This document shows positions 24,413 to 30,978 of a DNA stretch of 32,847 nt, one piece after another; the stretch's first letter is position 1; each line of letters starts with the position of its first letter. Location of the stretch: assembly GCA_045643185.1 (NCBI GenBank), contig JAZUKH010000164.1:1-32847 (forward strand), read 5' to 3'. The stretch comes from RGIG464 sp045643185 (lineage in GTDB: Bacteria; Myxococcota_A; Bradymonadia; UBA4248). The notes under the pieces were generated by a model that did no database searches, was not told where the DNA came from, and worked only from the letters and a program-made list of their open reading frames with translations. Made by a program: the position numbers and the translations under genes.

Positions 24413-24434
24413 GTGGCGCTCCCAAAGGCGCCAC
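24413..24434 (+). terminator. GC-rich hairpin after the ROK kinase
   Basis: GTGGCGC (24413-24419) pairs with GCGCCAC (24428-24434); flanking CGCG repeats extend it with a bulge. No T-tract follows, so its terminator role is doubtful. Confidence 0.35.
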
Positions 24435-24524
24435 AACGCGACAAAAGCGCTGCACATCGTTTATCACCAGGCTGGTTGCTCTCACCTTACCTAATTCATT
24501 TTCCGCGCGACTGCGCACACATCC

Positions 24525-26801
24525 ATGAACGAAGATATTCACGATAACCCCGTCGCGGAAACGACGCCACAGTATTCAGACACGCCCGAAAGTGAGGGCG
24601 AGAACGACCGAAACAACCAAACGCCACGCGTCCCACGCGGTGAACGATTCGACCGCAACAAACGCAACGACCACGGCGACAGACCACGACGATTTGAGCG
24701 AAAAAACCGCAGTGACGCCGACGATACGGACCCCGAAAATCGACAAAGAACGAGGTTTGAGCGTCGAAATCGAGGCGAAATCGACGAAAACGACGAAAAC
24801 GCCACCGAAAATCGACAAAGAACGAGGTTCGAGCGTCGAAATCGAGGCGAAATCGCCGAGAACGACGAAAACACGACAGAGAATCGACAAAGAACGAGGT
24901 TCGAACGTCGAAATCGAGGCGAAATCACCGAGAACGATGAAAATATGGCTGAAAATCGACAAAGATCGAGGTTCGAGCGCCGAAATCGAGGCGAAAATGC
25001 CGAAAACGACGAAAATACAGCTGATAATCAGCCCCAAATGGGGTTTGACCGCAACAACCGAAACGAAAACGCTAACGAAAGCGTCAACGAGATCGCTGCC
25101 AAACCACAATTTGAAAGAAAAAATCGCAACGAAGGCGACCTGAACGCACCGCATGAGTATGGCGAACGACCGCGTTTTGAACGCCGTGACCCTGAAAAAT
25201 ACGAACGCCAGGACAACCGAAACCGCACGCCAGCCCGTTTTGCGACGCGCCCGCCACTCGGCCGAAAACCACAACAGCCCGTCGACGAACACGCCAACCA
25301 AAAAAAAGGCCGACAACCCTTCGACGGCAAGGATCACCTCTACGAAGTCATCAAGGTCAGACTCGCCCGGTCACAGCGCCTCATCGAAGTCAATACCAAC
25401 GAAAAGAACTTCGCACCCAACACACGCGTGCTCGTGCGCATTCACCGAAACGTATTGCTCGCCACCACCATCGGATACCGCTACCGACGCATCGCAGAGA
25501 TCAATACGCTGCCCTACATTCTGCGTGAAGCCAACGACGAGGATGTGCGCATCGACAACGAAAATGTCGCCATCGAAAAACGTGCGCAGGAACTCGCAAC
25601 CGCCTTCGCCATCGAAAATGCCTTACAGATGAAGGTCTTGTCGGCTGATCTCAGTCACGACCACAAAAACATCACGATCAACTTCGCGTCTGACGTGCGC
25701 GTCGACTTTCGTGAAATGGTCGCCTACTTGGCCGGTCAGCTCAAACTCCGCGTCGAAATGTACCAACTGGGGCTTCGCAACGGCACCGGGCTCATCTGCG
25801 CACTCGGTTCGTGCGGACAACGCCTGTGCTGCGGACGTTTTCTGGGCCAATTTGACCCCGTCGCGGTCAAATTACTGCGTGCCCAGGGACTCGCCACCAA
25901 TCCCAAACGCATCAGCGGCGTATGTGGCCGTCTCTACTGCTGTTTGAGCTACGAATACTGTGATTATCTCAAGGAACGCCGTTCGCTGCCCAAAAAAGGA
26001 AAACGCGTATTGACCCGTTGGGGACTCGGCCGCATCACCGATACCGACCCGTTGCGCGAAGAAGTCGTCATTGCGTACGACAACGGCGAAATTCAACGTC
26101 TTTCGATGCACGACTACGTTTTTGTGACCGACGACATCATCAGCAAGGTCGAAAACGAAGAGATCGTGTTCCCGCTGGAACCGGCGAGGTTTTATTTGAA
26201 CCATGACCAGTCAAACGCGGTCGAAATGCCGATGCACACGAAAGCCCCGATGCCGGCGCCGTCCAAAGCCCGTTCGCGCCACGCCGTGACGTCCACGATC
26301 GCCAAGAAATCGACCCTCGAGCGTCACAAGCTGACGACGACCGACGCACCGACACCGACGCCCAATGCCGCGCCCAAGTCAGCCGCGCCCACGGTCGTCC
26401 ATGCTGAAAAGCCCACGGCGCGCACGCTCAAACGACATCGCGGAAAACTGCCACCCGAATTCACGACGAACAGCGCCGGCATCATCGTCAAACGCGTGAA
26501 CGACGCGTCAGCCACGGCCGAAGTCGCCTGCACGGTTCGTCCAAACAACACCGAGGAACGCGCGGTGCGCCACACGGCGCCCGTCACCAGCGCCACGACG
26601 GCCGCGCCAACAGAGGTCGAAACCAACCATGACGCACCTCAAAACGCCGTGGAAACCGAGACGACCGAACGCGAAGTCCTCGTCATGACGCCGCCACCGT
26701 TCCAACAACCGCCACATCCGCTTCCCAAGGACGTCGCTCACCCGTCGAACCCAAGACGCCGTCACCTCAGAGCCCGTCCACCGATCACCCCAGGAAACTA
26801 A
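24525..26801 (+). CDS. ricT: RicT/YaaT-like PSP1-domain protein with repeat-rich N- and C-terminal extensions
   Basis: The 758-residue product holds a PSP1/RicT core at about residues 269-545. Its Cys-rich signature reads CALGSCGQRLCCGRF then ISGVCGRLYCCLSYEYC (from about 425), matching the conserved Cys pairs of Bacillus YaaT/RicT. There, RicT with RicA and RicF carries Fe-S clusters and adjusts RNase Y mRNA processing. The core alone would be ~275 residues. The N-terminal ~268 residues are an Arg/Glu/Asn-rich array of 24-residue units (ENRQRTRFERRNRGEI and ENDEN); the C-terminal ~210 residues are Pro/Thr/Ala-rich and presumably disordered. Such Arg-rich tails often bind RNA, which is inference. 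rsmD begins 2 bp after the stop, so they are an operon. No good Shine-Dalgarno lies before the ATG. Confidence 0.82.
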   Translation: MNEDIHDNPVAETTPQYSDTPESEGENDRNNQTPRVPRGERFDRNKRNDHGDRPRRFERKNRSDADDTDPENRQRTRFERRNRGEIDENDENATENRQRTRFERRNRGEIAENDENTTENRQRTRFERRNRGEITENDENMAENRQRSRFERRNRGENAENDENTADNQPQMGFDRNNRNENANESVNEIAAKPQFERKNRNEGDLNAPHEYGERPRFERRDPEKYERQDNRNRTPARFATRPPLGRKPQQPVDEHANQKKGRQPFDGKDHLYEVIKVRLARSQRLIEVNTNEKNFAPNTRVLVRIHRNVLLATTIGYRYRRIAEINTLPYILREANDEDVRIDNENVAIEKRAQELATAFAIENALQMKVLSADLSHDHKNITINFASDVRVDFREMVAYLAGQLKLRVEMYQLGLRNGTGLICALGSCGQRLCCGRFLGQFDPVAVKLLRAQGLATNPKRISGVCGRLYCCLSYEYCDYLKERRSLPKKGKRVLTRWGLGRITDTDPLREEVVIAYDNGEIQRLSMHDYVFVTDDIISKVENEEIVFPLEPARFYLNHDQSNAVEMPMHTKAPMPAPSKARSRHAVTSTIAKKSTLERHKLTTTDAPTPTPNAAPKSAAPTVVHAEKPTARTLKRHRGKLPPEFTTNSAGIIVKRVNDASATAEVACTVRPNNTEERAVRHTAPVTSATTAAPTEVETNHDAPQNAVETETTEREVLVMTPPPFQQPPHPLPKDVAHPSNPRRRHLRARPPITPGN
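24735..25022 (+). repeat. In-frame 72-bp tandem repeats in ricT
   Basis: Four units at 24735-24806, 24807-24878, 24879-24950 and 24951-25022, each coding 24 residues centred on RTRFERRNRGEI. A decayed fifth unit follows (QMGFDRNNRNENANE). Confidence 0.92.
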
Positions 26802-26803
26802 CC

Positions 26804-27370
26804 ATGCCCGTCATTCTTGGCGGCCGCCGACGCGGCACAAAACTCCTCGTCCCCGAAGGACGCGGCGTGCGTCCAACGCTCGCCCGCGTCCGCGAAGCCC
26901 TTTTTTCTATGATCGCAAGTCAGCTCGGGAATTACGAAAACTTGCGCGTTCTTGATCCCTTCGCCGGTTCAGGGGCACTCGGCCTCGAAGCCTATAGCCG
27001 CGGCGCCGCACACATCGATTTTGTCGAATTAAATAAGTCTCATTACGAGCTTTTAACAAAGAATATCGCAAAGCTCGACGCCAAATCCGCATGCAATGCA
27101 ATTCTTGGCGAGACACCCAAAGCTTGGAACCGGCTTTCTCAGGCCCAATACGACCTCGTCATGTGCGACCCGCCTTACGCCGCAGGTCTGCTGCCTGAGA
27201 CCCTTAACGCCCTCGTTCAAAAAAAACTGCTCGCCCCTGGCGCCATCATCTCGATCGAGCTCGATCCAAATACCCAGGTCGAGATCCCGGACCAGCTTGA
27301 ACTCATCAAGTCCAAACAATACGCGCAGTGCTTGATCATGCTGCTCAGGCAAAAAAACGCCCCAGTCTGA
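26804..27370 (+). CDS. rsmD: 16S rRNA (guanine-966-N2)-methyltransferase RsmD
   Basis: The 188-residue product has the RsmD order of motifs. GGRRRGTKLLVPEGRGVRPT opens the protein, followed by an AdoMet-binding DPFAGSGALGLEAYSRGA (51-68), an acidic loop FVELNKSHY, and the catalytic DPPY (122-125). RsmD methylates G966 of 16S rRNA on the assembling 30S subunit using AdoMet. Length is typical. AGGAAA precedes the ATG at 26804, which is 2 bp after the ricT stop, so the two are translationally coupled. A ricT-rsmD pairing would link two RNA-metabolism genes. All key residues are present. Confidence 0.93.
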   Translation: MPVILGGRRRGTKLLVPEGRGVRPTLARVREALFSMIASQLGNYENLRVLDPFAGSGALGLEAYSRGAAHIDFVELNKSHYELLTKNIAKLDAKSACNAILGETPKAWNRLSQAQYDLVMCDPPYAAGLLPETLNALVQKKLLAPGAIISIELDPNTQVEIPDQLELIKSKQYAQCLIMLLRQKNAPV

Positions 27371-27387
27371 AAGCCCAACGCCGTATT

Positions 27388-27503
27388 GGGCCCTGCCAGG
27401 CGAAGGGGTAGCGGCGTATTGGCGTTGATGCGGTAGAGACGTCCGGACCGGGCGTCTCCACCGCATCAATGCCAATAGCCGCGTAGGGGGAGACTTCCCC
27501 CTC
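27388..27503 (+). repeat. Dispersed palindromic element, copy E
   Basis: It starts GGGCCCTGCCAGGCGAAGGGG and ends GCCGCGTAGGGGGAGAC then TTCCCCCTC. The hairpin between is TATTGGCGTTGATGCGG followed by TAGAGACGTCCGG, tip A, and its complement; 27 of 30 positions pair, and two of the three mismatches are G-T wobbles. It lies 17 bp after the rsmD stop. Confidence 0.9.
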
Positions 27504-27635
27504 ACCAATAAAACCACAGCCGATCCGTAGCCTGTACATGTTTAGCAGAAGGCGCATGCTAGCTTGCATTTTTGCGTGAATTCGCTAAAACAGGCGGCCT
27601 TGTGTGTCGAGTTTGCACACTGGATTGGAGGATTT

Positions 27636-29624
27636 ATGAAAAAAACTCTGTTTGCATCTTTGTTGCTGGCTGTTTTTGCGTTGAGTGCCTGCAATGAGGA
27701 GAACAAGATGCCGAACAAAACGTCAGATATGCTTCATCTGACGCAACATTACATTGTCAATGGGACTAAGGATACGACAGAGGCGCACATGGGCGTCGTA
27801 TCGCTCCTGTATATGGACAATTACGGCATTACCAGCTCTATGTGTTCGGGTACGCTCATATCACCCAAATATGTGCTTACGGCGGCACATTGCTTCGCTG
27901 AATTGGAAGATCTTGAAACCTACTGGTATGATCTTCTTGAGAATCCGGAAGATTATTGCACTTATGAAGAGTCAAAGGATATCTATCGGTGCCAGAACGA
28001 TTCCAAACGCGAGATGACGGAATATACGAAATATTACAAGGTCGCCGTTGGCAACACGCTCAGTCAGCTCTCCAAAAAAACTTACCCAATCAAGAAATAC
28101 ACATATCATCCAAACTACAGTCACTACATGGAATTTGTGGGCGAGGATCATTTGTATCACACGATGATCTATGACATTGCGTTGGTGGAACTGGCCGATC
28201 CGATTCCGTCGAGCGTGGCGAAACCCATTCCCGCGCTGCCGCCGTGGCTTGGCATGAAAGACAGCGACGCCGGCAAGGGCAAAATCATCAACGAATTCGT
28301 AGGTTTTGGCGTCGACACGAACGGCGATACCGACGTCAAACTGACCTTCAAACTCCCGATCGAATCTCACTGCGACCTGAAAGCCAACCCCTATGGTTGC
28401 AAACGTGATGAGATCCTCCACGTCGAAGGCTGCTATCCCGGCACGAATTATTGTTGGTATGGTGAAGAATCCTATATCAACGAAGACTACGAAGACATAC
28501 TGGTCCCGCCGGGCGCCATTTATTACTACCAATCTGAGGGCGGCCCCTGCCAAGGCGACAGCGGTGGTCCTTCGTTCTACACTGTCGGCGGCCGCGAATA
28601 CACCGCGAGCGTCACGAGTTTCGGCGACCCCATCTGTAGCGCTTTTGGTGCATCCACAGCTGTTCAAGACTACTATGACTGGCTCATCAGCCTGGCCCCC
28701 GACCTTGCCAACAGCTACGTCGAAATTTGCGATAACGGTGTCGACGACGACGGCAATGGCCGCGTCGACAGCGCCGACGAAGTCTGCACACCGCCCGTCT
28801 GCGGCGACGGCAAGATCAGCGGCGACGAGACCTGTGACGGCGACCTGATGCCCACCAACAGCAACGAGTGCAAGGCATACGACACCAAATACGTGCGCGG
28901 CACCTATTCCTGCAAAAACTGTCATGTGGATCTCTCGGAATGCGTCCTCAAAAAACCGGAAGACTGCAGTAACGGCTTCGATGACGATGGCAATAACCTC
29001 ATCGACTGCGACGATCCCGCCTGCACCAAAGTGCTGCAATGTCAGCCCGAGATCTGCAACAACCACAAAGACGACAACGGCAACAACCTCATCGACTGCG
29101 ATGATCCCCAGTGCGCGTCGTCGAATTACTGCGTTCCCGAAGACTGCTCCAACGGCATCGACGACAACAGCAACAACCTCATTGACTGCGATGATCCCCA
29201 GTGCGCGCGCGAATTTATCTGCATCCCCGAAGACTGCAACAACGGCATCGACGACAACAAAGACGGCCTCATCGACTGCGCTGATCCGCAATGCAGCATG
29301 GACATCCACTGCGAACCGGAAGATTGCAGCAACGGCATCGACGACAACCACAACGGCCTGTATGACTGCAAAGACCCGCAATGCGCCGAAGATCCCAGCT
29401 GCAAACCCACCGTCCCCAAAACCGACCCGAAGGGCGGCCCATCCGACGATGACCCCAGCACGAAAGACGACCAGCCTAAAAGCGACCTGTCCGATGGATC
29501 CGAGCCGTCGGGCAATTCTAAAGACAGCTGCTCGGCCACCCCGCTCTCGAACGGCAACGCCCCGGCAGGCTTCATGATCCTGGCCGCACTTGGCGCCGTT
29601 TCATTGCGCAGACGCCGCAGTTAA
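27636..29624 (+). CDS. Trypsin-like serine protease lipoprotein with Ca-binding-like repeats and MYXO-CTERM-like tail
   Basis: The start is ATG 27636 with TTGGAGG 5 nt upstream; the in-frame ATG at 27564 lacks these and precedes the signal peptide. The 662-residue product has a type II signal peptide (MKKTLFASLLLAVFALSAC, Cys19). An S1 protease domain follows (about 40-355) with IVNG, His85 in TAAHC, Asp180 in YDIALVEL and Ser309 in CQGDSGGP, so the triad is complete. Then come about six Cys-flanked repeats of the type CSNGxDDDGNNLIDCDDPxC (about 364-590), whose DxDxNxxxD resembles calcium-binding loops. The end (about 590-662) is a Ser/Asp/Pro linker, then CSATPLSNG, a hydrophobic stretch and RRRRS, a MYXO-CTERM-like signal. 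It should be a secreted or surface protease, calcium-stabilised; the substrate is unknown. Confidence 0.88.
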   Translation: MKKTLFASLLLAVFALSACNEENKMPNKTSDMLHLTQHYIVNGTKDTTEAHMGVVSLLYMDNYGITSSMCSGTLISPKYVLTAAHCFAELEDLETYWYDLLENPEDYCTYEESKDIYRCQNDSKREMTEYTKYYKVAVGNTLSQLSKKTYPIKKYTYHPNYSHYMEFVGEDHLYHTMIYDIALVELADPIPSSVAKPIPALPPWLGMKDSDAGKGKIINEFVGFGVDTNGDTDVKLTFKLPIESHCDLKANPYGCKRDEILHVEGCYPGTNYCWYGEESYINEDYEDILVPPGAIYYYQSEGGPCQGDSGGPSFYTVGGREYTASVTSFGDPICSAFGASTAVQDYYDWLISLAPDLANSYVEICDNGVDDDGNGRVDSADEVCTPPVCGDGKISGDETCDGDLMPTNSNECKAYDTKYVRGTYSCKNCHVDLSECVLKKPEDCSNGFDDDGNNLIDCDDPACTKVLQCQPEICNNHKDDNGNNLIDCDDPQCASSNYCVPEDCSNGIDDNSNNLIDCDDPQCAREFICIPEDCNNGIDDNKDGLIDCADPQCSMDIHCEPEDCSNGIDDNHNGLYDCKDPQCAEDPSCKPTVPKTDPKGGPSDDDPSTKDDQPKSDLSDGSEPSGNSKDSCSATPLSNGNAPAGFMILAALGAVSLRRRRS

Positions 29625-29634
29625 CGCACATTCA

Positions 29635-29667
29635 CGTTGTCTGCCGATGCGATCGGCCTCGACAACG
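29635..29667 (+). terminator. Hairpin after the protease gene
   Basis: Seven outer pairs (CGTTGTC/GACAACG) and five inner pairs (CCGAT/ATCGG) start 10 bp after the stop. There is no clear T-tract, so it is a stability or weak termination signal. Confidence 0.4.
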
Positions 29668-29975
29668 GTACATTACATTATATATGTTCTTGTGGCGCGG
29701 CCTATTCGCATTCGCGAATACGGCCGACGCATGCCCCATGTCCAACTCGCCCCAATCGTCTCAAAACAATCGATATTTATCTTTATTTTTCAACAGGTTA
29801 GATATTATAGTTTCCTCCAAACTTCATAAATTATGAATACTAAGATTATCAATATAAAGACATTTTTATTAAAAAAGTCGTTCAAAACGAACACCATGAT
29901 GCCATACGTAGAATTGTAATAAAATTGTCAAAGTCTTATTTTATCTTCATATTCGTAACCATGGATGTTTTTTTG

Positions 29976-30006
29976 TTGACACGTTTTTGTAAAATTATGT
30001 TACAAT
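29976..30006 (+). promoter_or_regulatory. ihfA promoter candidate with 19-bp spacer and internal dyad
   Basis: A perfect TTGACA (29976-29981) and TACAAT (30001-30006) are 19 bp apart. Within the spacer is the dyad TTGTAA (29987-29992) / TTACAA (30000-30005), 7-bp gap. Overlong spacers with a central dyad are the operator layout of MerR-type activators. Confidence 0.5.
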
Positions 30007-30104
30007 ATATTATGTTTAAGACGGATGTGCCCGTCTCCAAACTTCAGTTATTTTTGACACAACCCGTTGAGCTTTTTTGGCTTTTCCCCACCCACCCTTG
30101 CATT

Positions 30105-30452
30105 ATGATAAAAAACGATCTGATTGATGAACTTCACCGAAACATCGGCGGCATCAACCGCAAAGACATAGCCGAATACGTCGACACGTTTTTCGAAATG
30201 CTCTCTGAATCGCTTGACGAGGGTGATAACGTCAAAATAACCAACTTCGGCACATTTGAAGTGAAGCACAAAAACGCGCGTATAGGTCGCAATCCCGTCA
30301 CCATGAAAGAGTACGAGATCAGCGCACGACGCGTGGTCTCTTTCCACGCGAGTGACGTCCTCAAAAAGCGCCTCAATTCCTGCGAAGCCGACCAAGCGAT
30401 CAAGGCTCGAAACAAGGCGATCCAAGAACTTCAGAATGAGGAAGAGCCGTAA
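30105..30452 (+). CDS. ihfA: IHF alpha-like nucleoid protein
   Basis: The start is taken at ATG 30105 (MIKNDLIDELHRNIGGINRK), where homology to IHF/HU begins; the reading frame stays open for 60 more codons upstream, but these run through the promoter and are Phe-rich junk. The 115-residue product has the HU/IHF fold: helices 1-2, then NFGTFEVKHKNARIGRNP with the arm-tip Pro, then YEISARRVVSFHASDVLKKRLN. RRVVSF and NP at the arm tip favour IHF-alpha over HU. The C-terminal ~20 residues (KARNKAIQELQNEEEP) exceed the usual length. IHF heterodimers bend DNA. A MerR-type gene follows, as in the pheT-ihfA-merR order known from other Proteobacteria. No clear Shine-Dalgarno was seen. Confidence 0.85.
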   Translation: MIKNDLIDELHRNIGGINRKDIAEYVDTFFEMLSESLDEGDNVKITNFGTFEVKHKNARIGRNPVTMKEYEISARRVVSFHASDVLKKRLNSCEADQAIKARNKAIQELQNEEEP

Positions 30453-30534
30453 AACGCTAACGGCGTCATAACGCGCGCCAGTTACAATTCAGCCTAACAA
30501 GCTTTGTCTGGTCAGAAAGACGGACAGTTCCCAC

Positions 30535-30636
30535 ATGACCGACAAAATCTCAGGCGAGCTAGATAAAGACGATAAGCGCATGAACGAGAAGCGTTCGAAG
30601 CGCGGGGACTTCAGGATGTCTGTGTACATAAGCTAA
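30535..30636 (+). CDS. Doubtful 33-codon ORF before the structured element
   Basis: ATG 30535 to TAA 30634: MTDKISGELDKDDKRMNEKR then SKRGDFRMSVYIS. Very charged, no Shine-Dalgarno, no known family. It may be the decayed end of a longer gene. Listed because its stop lies only a few bases before the structured element. Confidence 0.15.
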   Translation: MTDKISGELDKDDKRMNEKRSKRGDFRMSVYIS

Positions 30637-30647
30637 CGGACGCTTAC

Positions 30648-30761
30648 GCGGCTGGAAGCCGCTGACTTGAATAACCCCGTCCGTCGAAGCCGTAGGCAAG
30701 ACGGGCGGGGCACACGATATCCCCCACCCTTTTTTTGCCCGCGCGCCTTTGGCGCGCGGGC
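30648..30761 (+). ncRNA. Strongly structured segment; possible orphan IS200/IS605 (TnpB) right end or structured RNA
   Basis: Three hairpins in a row. GCGGCT/AGCCGC (30648-30653 / 30657-30662) with tip GGA. CCCCGTCCGTC (30675-30685) with GACGGGCGGGG (30700-30710), one G-T wobble, holding an inner GCC-GTA-GGC. After a T7 run, GCCCGCGCGCC (30737-30747) with GGCGCGCGGGC (30751-30761), tip TTT, perfect. The sequence GCTGACTTGAATAACCCCG before the second stem recalls the right-end / omega-RNA region of IS200/IS605 elements. No tnpB or tnpA is present. The class is inference; the structures are seen directly. The 30453-30978 gap holds no other gene that can be supported. Confidence 0.35.
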
Positions 30762-30773
30762 AACTCGGCTGAT

Positions 30774-30836
30774 ATGATAACCGCCCACCACACCGGTCAC
30801 GAAAAAAACGGCGACAAAATCGTCAAATTCGATTAA
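30774..30836 (+). CDS. Doubtful 20-codon ORF directly before a terminator
   Basis: ATG 30774 to TAA 30834: MITAHHTGHEKNGDKIVKFD. An in-frame stop lies just upstream and the intrinsic terminator begins 6 bp after its stop. It could be a leader peptide or chance. Confidence 0.12.
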   Translation: MITAHHTGHEKNGDKIVKFD

Positions 30837-30842
30837 AACAGG

Positions 30843-30875
30843 AACGCGCAAAGGTCAAAAATTTGCGCGTTTTTT
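30843..30875 (+). terminator. Intrinsic terminator before the merR-type gene
   Basis: AACGCGCAAA (30843-30852) pairs with TTTGCGCGTT (30862-30871) and a T-run continues to 30875. It would end a transcript coming from ihfA or the structured segment. Confidence 0.8.
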
Positions 30876-30891
30876 CATTTTGTGAATCACC

Positions 30892-30939
30892 ACGCACAAA
30901 AAACACGGTCAAGTCAGGATGACGCGGCCTTTTGTGCGT
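30892..30939. promoter_or_regulatory. Wide dyad upstream of the merR-type gene
   Basis: ACGCACAAAA (30892-30901) is repeated inverted as TTTTGTGCGT (30930-30939), 28 bp apart, 40-87 bp before the ATG. A possible autoregulatory operator. The short ATCCAATGGAT palindrome lies just downstream. Confidence 0.4.
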
Positions 30940-30978
30940 CAGATAGCCATCCAATGGATGCACCAGGGAAGGGACAGC

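Larger units (their letters stand above)
29625..30104. other. 480-bp intergenic gap, AT-rich in its second half
   Basis: No credible gene. A hairpin follows the protease stop (CGTTGTC 29635-29641 / GACAACG 29661-29667 with inner CCGAT/ATCGG), and another lies at 29699-29724 (GGCCTATTCG / CGAATACGGCC). From about 29760 to 30060 the sequence is much richer in A/T than the rest of the window and contains the ihfA promoter candidate. Confidence 0.6.

Noticed and set aside
23321..24457. 378-codon open frame antisense to the ROK kinase
   Set aside because: The kinase motifs on the plus strand are unambiguous. The antisense frame covers the terminator of the previous gene and shows no family motif.
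27972..29381. 469-codon open frame antisense to the protease gene
   Set aside because: The protease has signal peptide, complete catalytic triad and a good ribosome site. The antisense frame is Val/Ala/Ile-rich because the sense strand is full of Asp/Asn repeats without antisense stops.
29760..30060. AT-rich stretch as a replication origin
   Set aside because: No DnaA-box cluster (TTATCCACA) or dnaA/dnaN neighbours; it is better explained as a promoter region.
29925..30104. 60-codon N-terminal extension of ihfA
   Set aside because: It is Phe/Ile-rich translation of an AT-rich promoter region; IHF homology starts at 30105.
30640..30720. Possible tRNA in the hairpin-rich segment after ihfA
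   Set aside because: No GTTCGANTC-type T-loop, no anticodon arm geometry and no CCA-compatible acceptor stem were found.
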